A stretch of 64,000 nt of DNA. It comes from Melastoma dodecandrum (Eukaryota; Streptophyta; Magnoliopsida; Myrtales; Melastomataceae). Below, piece by piece: positions 10,887 through 23,433 of this stretch. The stretch is taken from positions 1-64,000 of the forward strand of contig JARUPY010000541.1 of the NCBI GenBank assembly GCA_029817715.1, in the 5' to 3' direction. The notes under the pieces were generated by a model. That model did no database searches. It worked only from the letters and a program-made list of their open reading frames with translations, and was not told the DNA's origin. The first letter of the stretch is position 1. Each line of letters starts with the position of its first letter. The position numbers and the translations under genes were made by a program.

Positions 10887-13800
10887 ATCAGTACCAAGAA
10901 TATTATCCGGCCTAGGCGTCGAGGAGTATGCCCTTGTTTGCTTGACAACCCAAAAAAAAAAAAAAATCAAGGTAAACTTCCCGACAAAAGGGGGGTAAGG
11001 ATGAAACTTGAAATCGATTCGATGGAAAATTTATCAGCCTCTTGCGAAGCATCAGGAGTAAAAATTTGCCATGAATCGATCGTGTCAGAGTGTTTTTTTC
11101 TAACGTTTTGATTATTATGCTAAAAAGGGAACCTTTTTCTAGCCCTCCGCAACGGTTTCTAGAGATTTCTTAATTCCGGCAGAGAGAGAGGAAATTTTGT
11201 CGCGAATCAAGCAATATTTGCCTTACATTCAATTAAATGCCAAAGGCGAAGGCAGATGAGTAGGGGCTTGTGTTTGACTTTCTACGCCCCTTTGTACATT
11301 ATTTTCCTTGCTCACTACTTATGTTCACATGGGCTTGGTCTTTGGGCCTTCGTCGATTATATCTCCAAGTAGAAAATCCCGAAACACAACCACAGCAATG
11401 CATGATTAATTGGACTCCTGAACTCATATGGGGTGAAGATGAACCAACGTGGTCAGCTAGGGTGACCTCAAAGGCTGAGGGCCCCCCCACCTCCCGCTCC
11501 CTCTTCTTTTTTTTTTATTTTCGGACGCCACCACGGGCATACGTCCCGGTACCCACAGAGAAAACGAGTCCCTACTACACTGAGCGTGCTTGTCGCAATT
11601 ACCTAAACTCGTTTTTTATTATATTAATATGTTTGAGGGACGATAAAAAATTAAAAAATACTACTTGTTTTTGATAGATTAGCCCTTTTAAAGAAAAAAA
11701 AATTGAAAATATAATTTTTTTTTTATTAAGGATTTTGATAGAGGGGAGTGGACCAACAAACAAACCCTCCCAAATGGGTTGTCGATTTCTTCATTAGCTT
11801 AGTACACGCCAAGCCCAAAACTACTAGGATTGACATGAAAGATTGATTGGAAACGGTACGAGGGGTGTCTTTGGTAGTTGGCAAATGAATTTGGGACATG
11901 TCGATGGTTGGATGGATGGAGGGATGGATTGAGCCCCCCGCCCCCTCCCCCAAACACTCGCCTTTTAATACACAACAACCCTCCACGAGTTCTTTTGAAG
12001 ATGGTTAGCTCGAATTCGGACCTTGGGGCTCCGATGATCCCGCATCAGCACGAGTTTCGGACACAAACACCAAACCCCCAACAGAGACGAACATCGACAC
12101 TTGAACAAAAAGCTATTCTTTAACCTAAAAGCTCGTGATCACCAGTGGAGATTTAGGTCTGAAAAGAAGGAAAATCCTAATGCACCCGGATATTCATTCC
12201 CCTCTTTATCTTAATAGGTTCTGCCCCACTCGCCCTAATCTTTGGGATTAGCACGTAATAGTTAACCCCCACTGTACACGACGAAAAATACAGTGATAGT
12301 AAAATTAAAGTAAATTGATGAACTTAAACGTAAAGATCAAAAACACTTAATATTTATTTAAAACATCCTTTTCGAGCTGCTAAAAATTTACTTATACTTA
12401 GAGTACAATTAAGATAAAGACAAAATATTTGACTTGTATATTTGTTGATTGCGTTGATCTTTTGGTGCATTCAATTATCTATGAAAATCTTTAAGGTTAT
12501 TCTTCATCCTTTCAACTTTTTTGATAGTTATATTCAATTCTATATTACGGCTAATTTTTCAATTTGTTAAAGTTTTTTATTTTTAACTTAATTATTCACT
12601 CAAAAATCGACTCGATTTGTCTGTACTGACTGAATTTGTCTAAATCTGAATTTATTAGATTTTTATACGACGAAATAAATTCTAAAACTGATTTAGAATT
12701 TAGATTTCTCTAAACAGAAAATGAGGTAGCTAGAGATTCAAATTTTCTCCAAGATAATTTTTCATTCTAGTTTCTCACTTAGATTCTCTCATTGATTTGG
12801 GAAAAAAAAATTTCGATTTGCTTTAAATCCGACCCTAATACATTATATAGAATAGTCACGGTTGGTCGATTATTGACGATTATAAACATGTGAGTTTTAG
12901 GAGGGTTTTTAGAGGAGTTCCCTAACGTGTTGTGGGACACTCAAAACTGTTGTGTAGTCAACGACTAGTTAAGATAGAAAAGAAATAATAAAAGACATTT
13001 TGAATCAATTGGGGGGGGGTGGGGGGGACGTCGGGGGGGGGGGTGGGGAGTGGGGGGGGGGGGGGGGGGGGACCGGGGGGGTGGGGGGGGGACGTCATGG
13101 GGGGGGAGGGACACGCGTTCAATGGGGGGACACCGTATGGGGGGACTCTTCATTTGAAATCTTTTGAAACGAAAGGAAAGATAGTAAATGGGTTTTGGAA
13201 AGGAGGTTCCTCGGATACACCAAAATGATAGCTCAACATCGAGTCTCTCGTTCTCTTACTGATTGATTGGAAATTGGTAGCATAATTACAATGTCATTAA
13301 GTTCATTTTTAACATTGTTGATTTTTTTTGCATATTTCCGTTATTTCTAGAGGTTGGGATGTGTTAAGTGAGCTTGAGGTGGTAGTCACTATGACAACGT
13401 TTTTGTGCGATTGAGGAGGGCTATTTGGGGGTGGACGTGCCTTTATGGAAACAAAGACCCAACAAAAAGATGAACTACAACCACCATCCCCCCCCCCCAC
13501 CCCTAACTCATTCTTTTGAACCCAACTCTCTATGCCAAAACATTTACAATCCCATTCTTTTCTTTTTCTCTTTAAAAAAAGATGGATAAAGTGGGTAATT
13601 GATTTTTTATTTCATAAAAGAACACGAAATTATAGTTGCCCGAGCGGTCAAGGGTTGCTCTCGTACTGGGCTTCCTGTCATCGGTTGGACGAATAATTCC
13701 CGGGTTTCCAAAATCTATTAAAAAAAAAAACGCTACAATTTCCATTCCTCGATTCTCCTGCCACTTAACTTATTGGCAAAATCTCACCAATTACAACGAA

Positions 13801-14393
13801 GCCTCGTGCAGACAAAAACTTTGATTGTAATTTCATCTTCTTTTCTACTTTATTTAGATCGTCGGCTTGAGTACATTATGTTATACCATCGAGGAGATAA
13901 TGTGACACGTATATGAATTCTTGATACTCATCCGTATCTAATATAATTTTATTTAAAAAAAAAGAATAAATCTCAAGGGGGAAACGATTCTTCCGAAATC
14001 ATAATAATAAAAAAAAGGATAAAAACACTTCAATAATTCTAGGGAAATATTGATAATAATATTACTTACGACGAGAAAGAAGAAAAGAAAGTCTGACCGA
14101 GGCGGCTGGCATGAATAAAAGAGGAAACCAGTGGGGGTGCTCCACTTGCAACTCCACCACACCACTAATGCACACAAACTGAGTCCTCCCCCTCTCATAT
14201 ATAAATAACATATTGTTTCTCTTGGGTTAGGGCTTAGAGAGGTAGGCATCCCCCCCCCCCCCCCTTCTCCAACCTCAACCACTACCGAATTTCAATCTTA
14301 AAAAATCTATCTCCTAAATCCATTACCCCCTTCCCCCAACTCATTTTGGTTTTGATTAGGGTTTTGTTTTCGGTGAGAGGAGAGGGAAGGATC
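10887..14393. other. intergenic, with G-tract region
   Basis: No supportable gene. AT-rich stretches dominate (12.3-12.9 kb), with the G-tract block listed separately. The last few hundred bases would be the promoter and leader of the mini zinc finger gene and contain a run of 15 C (14250-14264). Confidence 0.4.
13011..13144 (+). repeat. very G-rich low-complexity block
   Basis: About 130 bases that are mostly runs of 4 to 20 G, broken by two copies of GACGTC and single T, A or C bases. More than eight runs of at least four G lie within G-quadruplex spacing. It lies in AT-rich surroundings away from genes. Confidence 0.9.
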
Positions 14394-14654
14394 ATGAAGA
14401 AACGACAAGTAGTCGTGAGGAAACGGACACAGGGGCTGGCGAGGGATGCCATAATCACCAGGTCTTCATCTTCGGTGCGGTACGCGGAGTGCCAGAAGAA
14501 CCACGCGGCGGGGATCGGGGGTTACGCAGTCGATGGATGCCGGGAGTTCATGGCTAGCGGGGGAGAGGGGTCGGTATACGCCCTCGCCTGCGCCGCCTGC
14601 GGGTGCCACAGGAACTTCCACCGGAGGGAGGTCGAGACTGAGGTCGTCTTGTGA
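14394..14654 (+). CDS. MIF: mini zinc finger protein (MIF), ZF-HD dimerisation domain only
   Basis: A single-exon gene for an 86-residue protein. MIF proteins carry only the zinc-finger dimerisation domain of ZF-HD homeodomain factors; in Arabidopsis they act as interfering partners that blunt ZF-HD and related regulators in hormone and flower development. The ZF-HD box spans residues 29-79: [12 protein letters not shown] (Cys33, His37), [12 protein letters not shown] (Cys49), then [17 protein letters not shown] with the closing Cys and His residues. No homeodomain follows, as expected for MIF. Several plant MIFs are 80-100 residues, so the length is normal. I chose the ATG at 14394, giving the basic start [10 protein letters not shown]; an in-frame ATG at 14346 adds 16 residues that look like leader. 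The next gene downstream is the broken GASA gene. Function is inferred from family. Confidence 0.9.
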   Translation: MKKRQVVVRKRTQGLARDAIITRSSSSVRYAECQKNHAAGIGGYAVDGCREFMASGGEGSVYALACAACGCHRNFHRREVETEVVL

Positions 14655-17370
14655 GTATAATCACACTAGTTACTGTTTACAGTCGCAGGTAGCAGTAACC
14701 GTTATCAGGGAGTCAAAAAACCATGGCTAATTGGACAACCAGAAGAAGAAAGAAAGAAAGACAAAGAAACATTAGTATCTTGTATTTAATTAACAATGGA
14801 ATTTGTTTTCTTTTAAGTTTTATTTTCCTTTTAAAGCTTTTGGGTTGATTGGCTTGGCTTCTTGGGTGATTGTTCAATAAAATATTTGATGTATTGAAAC
14901 GATTGATTTATTTGACAAGAAAGTAGAGGAAACTAGACTTTCATGCTTTCACTATTGTTAGCCTTTTAAGCTCGACCCAAGTTATAATTTTGCACTATTT
15001 TCGACCCTTATCTTCTTCCTTGATTTTCTTTCCGAGGAGAAGAGGCGAAGGAACAAAGAAAAGATCGAATTAATTTTGGGGTTGCAATTATTGGGTAATT
15101 GGACAACCTTGTAGTTTCTACAATAAAATGGCCCACTCATCCCTTCACGTTATTATTATCCTATAAACAAAGCGGGCCTTCTTGTCAATAAAGCAAAACC
15201 CGCACCCGTTTTTGCCCGTGGCTTGTCCGGTTTCGCGGCATTTTCCGATAAAGTATTAGTACCGGTGAGGAAAAACCGGAGGTTTACCCCAATCTCTGAT
15301 TGATTGATGATGTTTTTTATTTGGATTTCTTTAGATCGTTGAATGCACGGGGGGATCGATTTCGTTGTTCGATTTGGTGTATAAAAATTCAATACACATG
15401 TAGTGATTCATTGGACTTGTTGTCCATTGGAATTGGAGGAGAAGAAATGCTAGAGCGAGCCGCGTAGTCATTAGCAATGAGTAGTCCACCTTGTAGCATT
15501 TTTATGCTTACGATTGATCTATAGCACCAGTGGATTAAAAACAAGAACATGGTTTTTTTCGAATCGATTTAACAATTATATTCATCATTGTAGTCTACTC
15601 AAGTCACAATCGATGTCCCAAATTTATATACCGTAAACAACCGGGTGCCCATCCTGTAAAATTTTTGTTTTTGTTTTCCTGGCTTACAATTTAGAGTGGT
15701 TTTCTTGCTGAGTTTCGCATTCTAGCAGCATCGTTCGAGTCAATCACCTCTCCATGAGGGTGCACAAGACTCGAGACTCGGTTTCCTTTCTTCACGCGCC
15801 GCACAACTGCCGCCGATGCATAGGATTACTTCCTGATCTGCGACCTTGCATCGCATGCTTACATCATTCTTAATGGCCAAACATGCAGGTCCCGTCATAA
15901 CCGGGATGTGGCGCCAGCTTATGTTGGGTTTTCTTATGAAACCAAAAAGGAGGAGACACGGCCACGTCCCTTCAATTTGTCATGGGAGTCACACTTCTTC
16001 CGAAACCAATAAAACCTTAAGTTTTTTTTTCTTTAATCATCATTTTAATCGAATACACTCCAAACATGACTGATTTCATCGATTTAAAATGAAGGGGCCC
16101 TGTGGGCTTTTCGAGAGTGGGACCCCTTCTATTGTTTAAAAGCCCTCGGGAAGGTAGTGACGTTGCTTAATTATTATCTATATAAATATATGCACAGACC
16201 ATATAAGCGGAGATCGATGTAATAGATAATGTTTTTCATACTCTAAGATGCATAATTCGTTCATAATATCACATTAACCTATATCAACTTGTATTATAAT
16301 TCTCTTTTGGTGATAATCTTCTGATCGACGGCTTCGTATTTGACCTCGGAGGGAAGGTTAACAAGAAGATATCATTTTGCGCTAAATCAAATTGTGCAGA
16401 GATGATCATCGCAATCACACCTTTCTCTATTGCGGTGAAATGAGTCAGGGACATTTACCTAACCACTTCCCAAAATCAATCTTTCTCTGTTCACTTTTTT
16501 TAAAAAAAAAAAAGAAGAGGGAAATGGTTCGACTTTTCTTCTCCTCGAAGCTGGGGATTTGGGATTTCGACTATCGATAGTTTCGGCGGTGATTTTCTTT
16601 TTTTTTTTTTTAATTATTATTAGTATAACCGATACATCTATAGACATCTTGCCGAACTATTCCCTGACTTTTGTGTGTGTGTGTGTGTGTTTTTTAGATA
16701 TATATCATTTGGGTGGGTGGGGGATTGACTTGCAATCTAATCGTGGGAGAACGTGTTAAAGAAATCCAATCCCCAACAATCAAGCATGATAAAAATTTGA
16801 GTCTCCTCCTCTCTATCTCTCTCTCTCCCTCTTTTGTTAAGGGGTTCAATCTTTGGGCATGAACCAAGTGGACAAAAAGTTTCTTACGTATTCTTCTATT
16901 TTTGCTTCTGTAAATTCATTCGCAATGTTTTGGTTCACGTAGATGACTTGTTCACATGCCTTTTATGTGAAAATTTATTGAGAGACTAAACATTTCGGGG
17001 AAGTCGACAAATGTTAATTTTATACCCAGATGGGCCGGGCCAATTTTCTATTAACAGAGAGGCCTGCTCAAGGACTAGATCCGACCCGGCCCAAAATCCG
17101 TGTATACATTGATATATTTAACTTATAGAAATATTTTTTAATTAATTTTACATAGATGGAGGATGTGAAGCGGGGCACATATTTTTATGCGCAAGGATCG
17201 GTGGGTAGTAGTAATAAATGCCAAATGCCCATCTACAGAACTCGCATCGCGTTTATGGTAGTTATAAGTTAGGAGACCGCCAATTGCAGTAAACATTTAT
17301 TACCACACCCCCTTCTTCCTCTGTCCTCCATCCTTTGGTGGGAAGGGATCGCTCTGTCTTGTGCTTCCTG
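14655..17370. other. intergenic, no supportable gene
   Basis: AT-rich spacer with simple repeats: a (TG)n run at about 16673-16690 and a CT-rich stretch at about 16800-16833. The last few hundred bases would be the promoter of the broken GASA gene. Confidence 0.4.
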
Positions 17371-17880
17371 ATGGAATGGCGATGGAGAAATCCATCTGTT
17401 GTGGTGCTGATCCTGGCAATGCTTATGGTTTCCATGGCGGATACCACCCAAGTGATGACCAAACAGTTGGTGGACTACTCCTCCTCCTGCTCCTCTTCCC
17501 AGTAACCTACTTTGACAGCGTAAGTGTGTAGCCAAAATGCTTCTTCCTCCCATATTTCGTTTTTCTCGTGTTTTCATGTGTGTGCGTGAAATATATATGT
17601 CTTGATTTCTTTCAGGTAGTCCTCTGGATCCGGCAGCCTCAAGAGCTACCGTAAGTCCCTGAAAAGAATCCTTCCTTACATTTACTGATTGATTCTTAGG
17701 AATGGGGTTAGGGGATTGATCAAAATTTTGTGTGGGGACGCAGAATGTGGGGGGTAGTGCAACAGGAGGTGCAGCCAGACGCAGTACAAGAAGCCCTGCC
17801 TCTTCTTCTGCAACAAGTGGCTGCGCCAAGTGCCTGTGCGTACCCCCTGGTTACTACAGCAACAAGCAGGCCTGCCCTTG

Positions 17881-17885
17881 CTACA
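17881..17885. repeat. target-site duplication, left copy (CTACA)
   Basis: CTACA lies directly before the left LTR and is repeated directly after the right LTR at 23434-23438. Five bases is the usual duplication length for LTR retrotransposons. In the host gene these bases are part of the Cys-Tyr-Asn codons of GASA. Confidence 0.95.
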
Positions 17886-18307
17886 TGTAGAAGAAAGAGC
17901 ACGAGAGGAGAAGAAGGAAGAGATGAGAGGAAGAAAGAAAAGAATGACAGGTGAAAGCGAGAGAGGAAGAAGAAGAAGACGAAGAGGAAGAAGAAGAAGA
18001 GGATGAAGACGGAGAAAAACTGAGGAATTTAGATAGAATCACTCATTTAATTCTTAGTTGTCCTTCATCATTGTTATATACACGGAAACAAAATAGAATT
18101 GCTAGAAACAGAACGCTATCGACCCTCCGGCCTACTTGCTGCGCGCGCTTGGTTGTTGCTTGTTGTTACAACAGACAATGTAAACTTGGGCCGCTGCCGT
18201 TGGGCTGGCTGTGTTCTGACTTGTATCACTTGTATCCTCTGGCTTGGGCTCATAACATTTCATCCACTTGTCCTGGGTTGCTTCGTGGCCTGCTTCACAA
18301 TCCAACA
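17886..18307 (-). repeat. Copia 3' LTR (left)
   Basis: Starts TGTAGAAGAAAG and ends AATCCAACA on the plus strand, so on the coding strand it has the canonical TG...CA ends. It is purine-rich with GAA/GAG repeats at the outer end. It matches the right LTR over its full length. Confidence 0.95.
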
Positions 18308-18499
18308 CTTTCCCGCAAGACCAACTTCCTACTTCTTTACCCAGAGCTTCATCCTGCACTATCTGCAGCACTTCCTCCTTTTTAACATTGTCCTGCACTT
18401 CAGGCCCTTCCTCCTGTCCAACATTTCCCTGCATATCTACCATCCCAGTGTCTTCTTCGCCTTGTTCTTCTTGCAGCTCTAGAATATCCAGTCCAAAGA

Positions 18500-21103
18500 A
18501 CGCCACACTGCTTGGTTTATGTGATACAGTCAATTTACTTCTGATAGATATAAACTTATGTGCTGGTACGAGAGAACGCCACCTTAGTCAACTGATCAGC
18601 CACTTTGTCTTCAGAAGTTACATGAAGTACTTGAATTTGCCCTGCCATTACTTTCTCCCTGATAAAGTGGAAGTCTATTTCAACATGCTTTGTACGAGCG
18701 TGAAGAATCGGATTGGCTGCTAAATATATAGTGCTTAAATTATCACAGTAAAGCACAGGAACACCAGCCAATGGGATGTTTAATTCTCTAAGCAGGCGCT
18801 GTAACCACATTACCTCAGTAACGCCATCTGCAAGGCTTCTGAATTCAGCCTCTGTGCTTGATCTGGATACAACCTTCTGTTTATGTGATGCCTATGACCC
18901 CAAGTTAGGACCAAGAAAAGTGAAATAGCCACTCGTACTCCTTCTGTCATCAGGGCAGCTCGCCCAATCTGCATCAGTGAAGCAGGAGATGTCTATGGTC
19001 TGCCCTGCTGTAATTGTAATACCAAAGCCTTTTGTGCTTTGTAGATATCTCAATATTCGCTTCACTGCCTGCAACTAGACCATGGTAGGCTGCTGTAGAA
19101 ATTAGCATGCCTTGTTGACAGAGTAACTTATATCAGGCCTCGTATTAGTACAATACCGAAGTGGCCCAACTAAGCTGTGATAGGCAGTAGGATCCAGTAA
19201 GGCTTCTCCCTCATATCTTGATAGGGTTCCTGTTATAGCCATAGGTGTAGCTATGCCTTTACAATTTTCCATGTCAGCTTTCTTTAACAAATCAACAATA
19301 TATTTTTCCTGGCATAAATGCAGCATACCATCTTTCCGTGTCACTTGAAAGCCCATGAAATATGACAAGTCACCTAAATCCTTCAAAGCAAACTGCTGAT
19401 GTAACTTCGGTAAGAGATCAGAAATTCCAATTAGATTAGACCCTGTGACAATGATGTCATCCACATAGATGAGTACAATAATTAGTCCAGTACTCGATAG
19501 TTGAAAAAACATGGACGCATCAGCTTTGGAATTCTAAGAACCCCACTGCAGTAAGCATGTACTCAATTTCAGAAACCAAGCACGTGGACTTTGTTTCAGT
19601 CCATACAGTGCCTTGTGCAATCTACACACATGAGAAGGGAAATTTTGATCTTCAAAGCCTGGTGGTTGCTGCATAAACACTGTTTCAGAGAGCTCACCAT
19701 TAAGAAAAGCATTGTGAACATCCAATTGCCGCAAAGGCCAATTATAGGTGATTGCCAAAGACAATACAACTCGTATGGTTTGTAGCTTAACCACTGGACT
19801 GAAGGTCTCCTTAAAATCCACACCTGCAGTCTGATGAAATCATTTGGCCACCAACCTGGCTTTGCACCTCTCAAAGGTACCATTTGAGTTCATTTTCACC
19901 TTAAAAACCCATTTGCAGCCTATAACCTTCTGTGCTTGCGAACGAGGAACCAGAGTCCAAGTGTTGTTCAGCCTCAAAGCCTCCAGTTCAGCATTCATGG
20001 CCTCTCTCCACACCTGGACCTGAATAGCCTCTACTAGAGAAGATGGTTCATGTGGTATGGTAGCTTTTGTAAAGGACAGGTTAGGGTCTGGTGTGTGTGT
20101 GGTAGAGGTAGTAATGTACAGTTTTGGTTTAAAAATTCCAGCCTTGGACCGGGTAACCATGGAATGAGTATTCCCACCTCTGTGTTCCTGTGTGAGAGGT
20201 ACATGCTCTGTTGCAGTGGAACTGATAGGATTGTCTGAACTTGGTGAAAGAGGCTAAATTATAGGGGGATGATGAGGTGATGAATCACTGGAATGGGTGG
20301 AAATCCTGTCTCCTTTCTGCTGAGGCTGAAGAGAGCTAACTGGAAACAGAATACAGGGGCTATAGGAGGCTAAACGTGGAACAGAAGTTGTACAAGGTGG
20401 ATCTGACTGAAATGGAAAAACTGTTTCATTAAACAATACGTCCCTAGAGACATAAATGCGAGCAGTCTTATAATTGAGGCAAATATAGCCTTTATGATAG
20501 GTACTTCTGCCCAAGTAAACACATGGAACAGAATGAGGTTCAAGTTTATGAGTATTGGCCTTAGATAAGGGAAACACTGACACCCGAAAACTCGGAGTGA
20601 GTTATAGTCAGGTTTCTGTCCATTTAGAAGGTCAGTGGGAGTTTGAAACTGTAGAATTCTAGAGGGAAGTATATTTATGATGGAGACTGCTTCATGGAAA
20701 GCATAAACCCAATATTGATGTGGGAGAGATGCATGAAGAAGTAAAGCCAAACCAACCTCCACAACGTGCCTATTTTTCCTCTCTACCCTCCGATTTTGTT
20801 GGGGGGGGTATAAGGACAAGCTAGTTGATGTATGATGCCTTGTTTGCGAAGATAAGATTGAAGAGGTCTAAACTCTCCTCCCCAATCGGATCTTACTGCA
20901 CCAATGGAGGTATGAAACTGATTCACAACCATTCTATGAAATTGTTGGAATGCAGTTAAAGCTTGGGATTTGTTGTGAAGAAAATAGACCCAAGCAAATC
21001 GTGTAGCATCATCAATCACTAGCATAAAAAAGCGATCACCAGTGACTGAGCGGAGAAGGTCCCCACACATCAGTATGAAGCAATTGGAAAGGTTTGGCTG
21101 CAT
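18500..21103 (-). pseudogene. Copia pol remnant: integrase core, reverse transcriptase, RNase H
   Basis: The downstream half of the Copia polyprotein, disrupted by stops and frameshifts. From high to low coordinates: integrase core (FFMLVIDDATRFAWVYF near 21040; RSDWGGEF near 20890; PYTPP near 20790), the polymerase with RARLVAK-type start near 19860 and [12 protein letters not shown] near 19810, [12 protein letters not shown] near 19700, [10 protein letters not shown] near 19590, the catalytic YVDDIIVTGS near 19450, and RNase H (DADWASCPDDRRSTSGY near 18960; TKHVEIDFHFIREKV near 18660). The longest open piece is 149 codons. All catalytic blocks are recognisable, so decay is mild in content but total in reading frame. 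Confidence 0.9.
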
Positions 21104-22961
21104 GAGAATCAGACAAATTAAAGGGCAACCTGTGATGCTTGCTCATTGCACAGGACTGATAAAAAGGAAGCTTGTTTGAGCTGTTGGAGAGATTACAAGA
21201 GTTCAGCACATTGTTTAAGATATCTAGACAAGGATGGCCTAATCTAGAGTGCCATGTAGCTCTATCAGCAGGTAAGGCTCTTGTGGTGGAGTATGCACAA
21301 GGATTGGAGTCGAACTGGCTAGATGGAGGAGATGGGTTACTGAGGAGTGAGAGAAGCTGGGAAGGAAGTTTGTATAGCCCGTTCTCCATCTGTCCCTTTA
21401 GGAGGATTTGTCTGCTGATGTTGTCCTTAACACAAAAAGAATTGGATGTGAATTCGACTGTAACATGATTATCTTGACATAGTTTGGAGATGCTGACAAG
21501 TTTTCTAGATAAAGTAGGAGTATGAAGGACATTATTGAGATGGAGATGACCAGAAAGAGTAGGTAAGATGGCATTGCTTGTGTGAAGTATACTAGCAGAG
21601 TTTCCAGTGCCAACTACAACAGAGGACATACCTTGATACACAGAGAGATTATGGAGATCCTTAGAGGTGGGAGTAACATGATGGGTGGCCCCAGAATCCA
21701 TCAACCAAGTATCAGAGGAGGTCTGTCTAGGCACCTCTGGAAACGGATGATACGAGAGTGGTGCAGTAGGTAGCTGTGTTGGTGAAAAAGTGTGAACTGG
21801 GCTCTGTGGAAACTGGGAAGGAAAGGGGTATGAAGGTGTGTAGGGAGGTGGATAGTAACCTGGATTTGGGAAGGGGTAGTGGGCGGGGTTAGGAGAAGGG
21901 TACTGAGATGGGTAATGTAAGGTAGAGTATACTTGTGGTGGATGTTGAAAAAAGGTATTTAGTCTGTGAAAGCAATTCACAGCAGTATGCCCAAGTTTCT
22001 GACATATCTGGCACCTGGGTTTTGGTTTTCCAAAGCTTCTAGAGTAGGCATTGGGTCTAAAGGACTGGTTAGTGGGACTGTATGATCTGGAAGGTGGGCG
22101 ACCCAGTAGGCCAGGTTGAGGAGAGGCAGTGTTAGCTTTATGGGAACTGGCTTGGAAGGGAGGCTGAGGAGATTGTTTCTGTGGTATAGACAGAGGCTGT
22201 TCAGAAGTACTGTGAAGAGAAGAAAGCTGTACCTGAGGAATGAAGCTGTCCAACCCTTGTCTCCTCTCCAGCCGCATTTCAAAGCTCAACAAAAGATTCT
22301 GCACTTCGTCTACACTTGGCTGATCTGCTCTACTATAAACCGCAGTTACGACAGAGTCATATTCAGCAGGAAGACCCTCCAGCATGTACCAAATGTAGTC
22401 CTTGTACTTGATTGGCTCCCCGACAGCACTTAGTTGAACATAAATTGTCTTCAAGTTGCTGAGGTACTGCTGCATTGTTCTGCCGTCCTTCCGAAGCTGT
22501 TGCATCTGATTTCGCAGATTAATGATGCAAGTAGTGGAGGTTGATTCATAGCGACTTCGCAGTGCTTCCCATACCTCACTTGAAGACTTACAGTTTACCA
22601 CTTGGCTTAATGGGTCGGCAGTCAAAGCAGAAAATAGCAGACTCATGACCATCTTGTCGCTTCGCTGCCAAACTCTATATGCTGGATTTGACACCATCCC
22701 AGTATCTTCTATAGACAGAGGAGGCGGAAGAGACTGTCCAAAAATGAAATCCTCCAGTCCTCCCGCTATCACAGCTGCCAGAATTTGACCCTTCCAAACA
22801 GGGTAGTTATTGTCATCTAACTTCACCATTGACGAGAAAATACCTGGCGGAATCGGCATCTGGGTCATGTTCCCAGCCATGCCCTGTTCCGAAACACCAA
22901 AACCAGGGGTCTGCTGTTGTCCAGAATTGAGGTGAGGGATAGTTTGCATCGGGCTTTCCAT
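21036..22961 (-). CDS. Copia gag-protease-integrase N-terminal ORF
   Basis: An open frame of 641 codons that begins 50 bp inside the 5' LTR/PBS junction. It encodes a UBN2-type capsid region (residues 40-235, with YPVWKGQILAAV and WEALRSRYEST), a CCHC zinc knuckle (Cys317, Cys320, His325, Cys330), a proline/tyrosine-rich linker, an aspartic protease signature (DSGATHHV with Asp422) and the HHCC integrase finger (WHSRLGHP, CAMSKHHRLPF). It then runs into the integrase core before the frame is lost. Gag packages element RNA, protease matures the particle, and integrase inserts the cDNA. The capsid-to-finger part is intact and could in principle supply gag to related elements; this is inference. 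Confidence 0.92.
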   Translation of the reverse strand: MESPMQTIPHLNSGQQQTPGFGVSEQGMAGNMTQMPIPPGIFSSMVKLDDNNYPVWKGQILAAVIAGGLEDFIFGQSLPPPLSIEDTGMVSNPAYRVWQRSDKMVMSLLFSALTADPLSQVVNCKSSSEVWEALRSRYESTSTTCIINLRNQMQQLRKDGRTMQQYLSNLKTIYVQLSAVGEPIKYKDYIWYMLEGLPAEYDSVVTAVYSRADQPSVDEVQNLLLSFEMRLERRQGLDSFIPQVQLSSLHSTSEQPLSIPQKQSPQPPFQASSHKANTASPQPGLLGRPPSRSYSPTNQSFRPNAYSRSFGKPKPRCQICQKLGHTAVNCFHRLNTFFQHPPQVYSTLHYPSQYPSPNPAHYPFPNPGYYPPPYTPSYPFPSQFPQSPVHTFSPTQLPTAPLSYHPFPEVPRQTSSDTWLMDSGATHHVTPTSKDLHNLSVYQGMSSVVVGTGNSASILHTSNAILPTLSGHLHLNNVLHTPTLSRKLVSISKLCQDNHVTVEFTSNSFCVKDNISRQILLKGQMENGLYKLPSQLLSLLSNPSPPSSQFDSNPCAYSTTRALPADRATWHSRLGHPCLDILNNVLNSCNLSNSSNKLPFYQSCAMSKHHRLPFNLSDSHAAKPFQLLHTDVWGPSPLSHW

Positions 22962-22996
22962 CTTACAGTAGCTAGAATTAACGTGATTCAGCCTTC

Positions 22997-23011
22997 AAGG
23001 CTCTGATACCA
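22997..23011 (-). promoter_or_regulatory. Copia primer-binding site
   Basis: On the minus strand TGGTATCAGAGCC follows the LTR terminal CA directly. It is complementary to the 3' end of plant initiator tRNA-Met, the usual primer for minus-strand cDNA synthesis in Copia elements. It also fixes the polarity of the element. Confidence 0.93.
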
Positions 23012-23433
23012 TGTAGAAGAAAGAGCACGGGAGGAGAAGAAGGAAGAGATGAGAGGAAGAAAGAAAAGAATGACAGGTGAAGGCGAGAGAGGAAGAAGAA
23101 GAAGACGAAGAGGAAGAAGAAGAAGAGGATGAAGACGGAGAAAAACTGAGGAATTGAGATAGAATCACTCATTTAATTCTTAGTTATCCTTCATCATTGT
23201 TATATACACGGAAACAAAACAGAATTGCCAGAAACAGAACGCTATCGACCCTCCTACCTACTTGCTGCGCACGCTTGGTTGTTGCTTGTTGTTACAACAG
23301 ACAGTGTAAACTTGGGCCGCTGCCGTTGGGCTGGCTGTGTTCTGACTTGTATCACTTGTATCCTCCGGCTTGGGCTCATAACATTTCATCCACTTGTCCT
23401 GGGTTGCTTCGTGGCCTGCTTCACAATCCAACA
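23012..23433 (-). repeat. Copia 5' LTR (right)
   Basis: Full-length partner of the left LTR, with the same TG...CA ends and about 11 single-base differences. It is followed by the second CTACA copy at 23434-23438 and then the last codons of the GASA gene. Confidence 0.95.

Larger units (their letters stand above)
17886..23433 (-). mobile_element. complete Ty1/Copia LTR retrotransposon
   Basis: A 5548-bp element transcribed on the minus strand. Two 422-bp LTRs flank a gag-protease-integrase-RT-RNase H region in Copia order. A CTACA duplication flanks it. The primer-binding site next to the right LTR reads TGGTATCAGAGCC on the minus strand (initiator tRNA-Met type), and a purine-rich GCGGGAAAG lies against the left LTR. 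I count about 11 mismatches between the LTRs (roughly 97% identity), which indicates a fairly recent insertion. The gag-integrase ORF is open for 641 codons, but the rest of pol is broken into many frames, so it cannot move by itself. It sits in the last exon of a GASA gene. Confidence 0.97.

Noticed and set aside
12965..13228. Pro-rich and Gly-rich frames at 13.0-13.2 kb
   Set aside because: Translations of the G-run block only.
13636..13720. tRNA-like sequence (GCCCGAGCGGTCAAGGG) suggesting a tRNA-Ser or SINE
   Set aside because: No matching acceptor stem or T arm downstream; probably chance or a very old relic.
17951..18385. Glu-rich plus-strand frame in the Copia LTR
   Set aside because: Translation of the purine-rich LTR end; antisense to the element.
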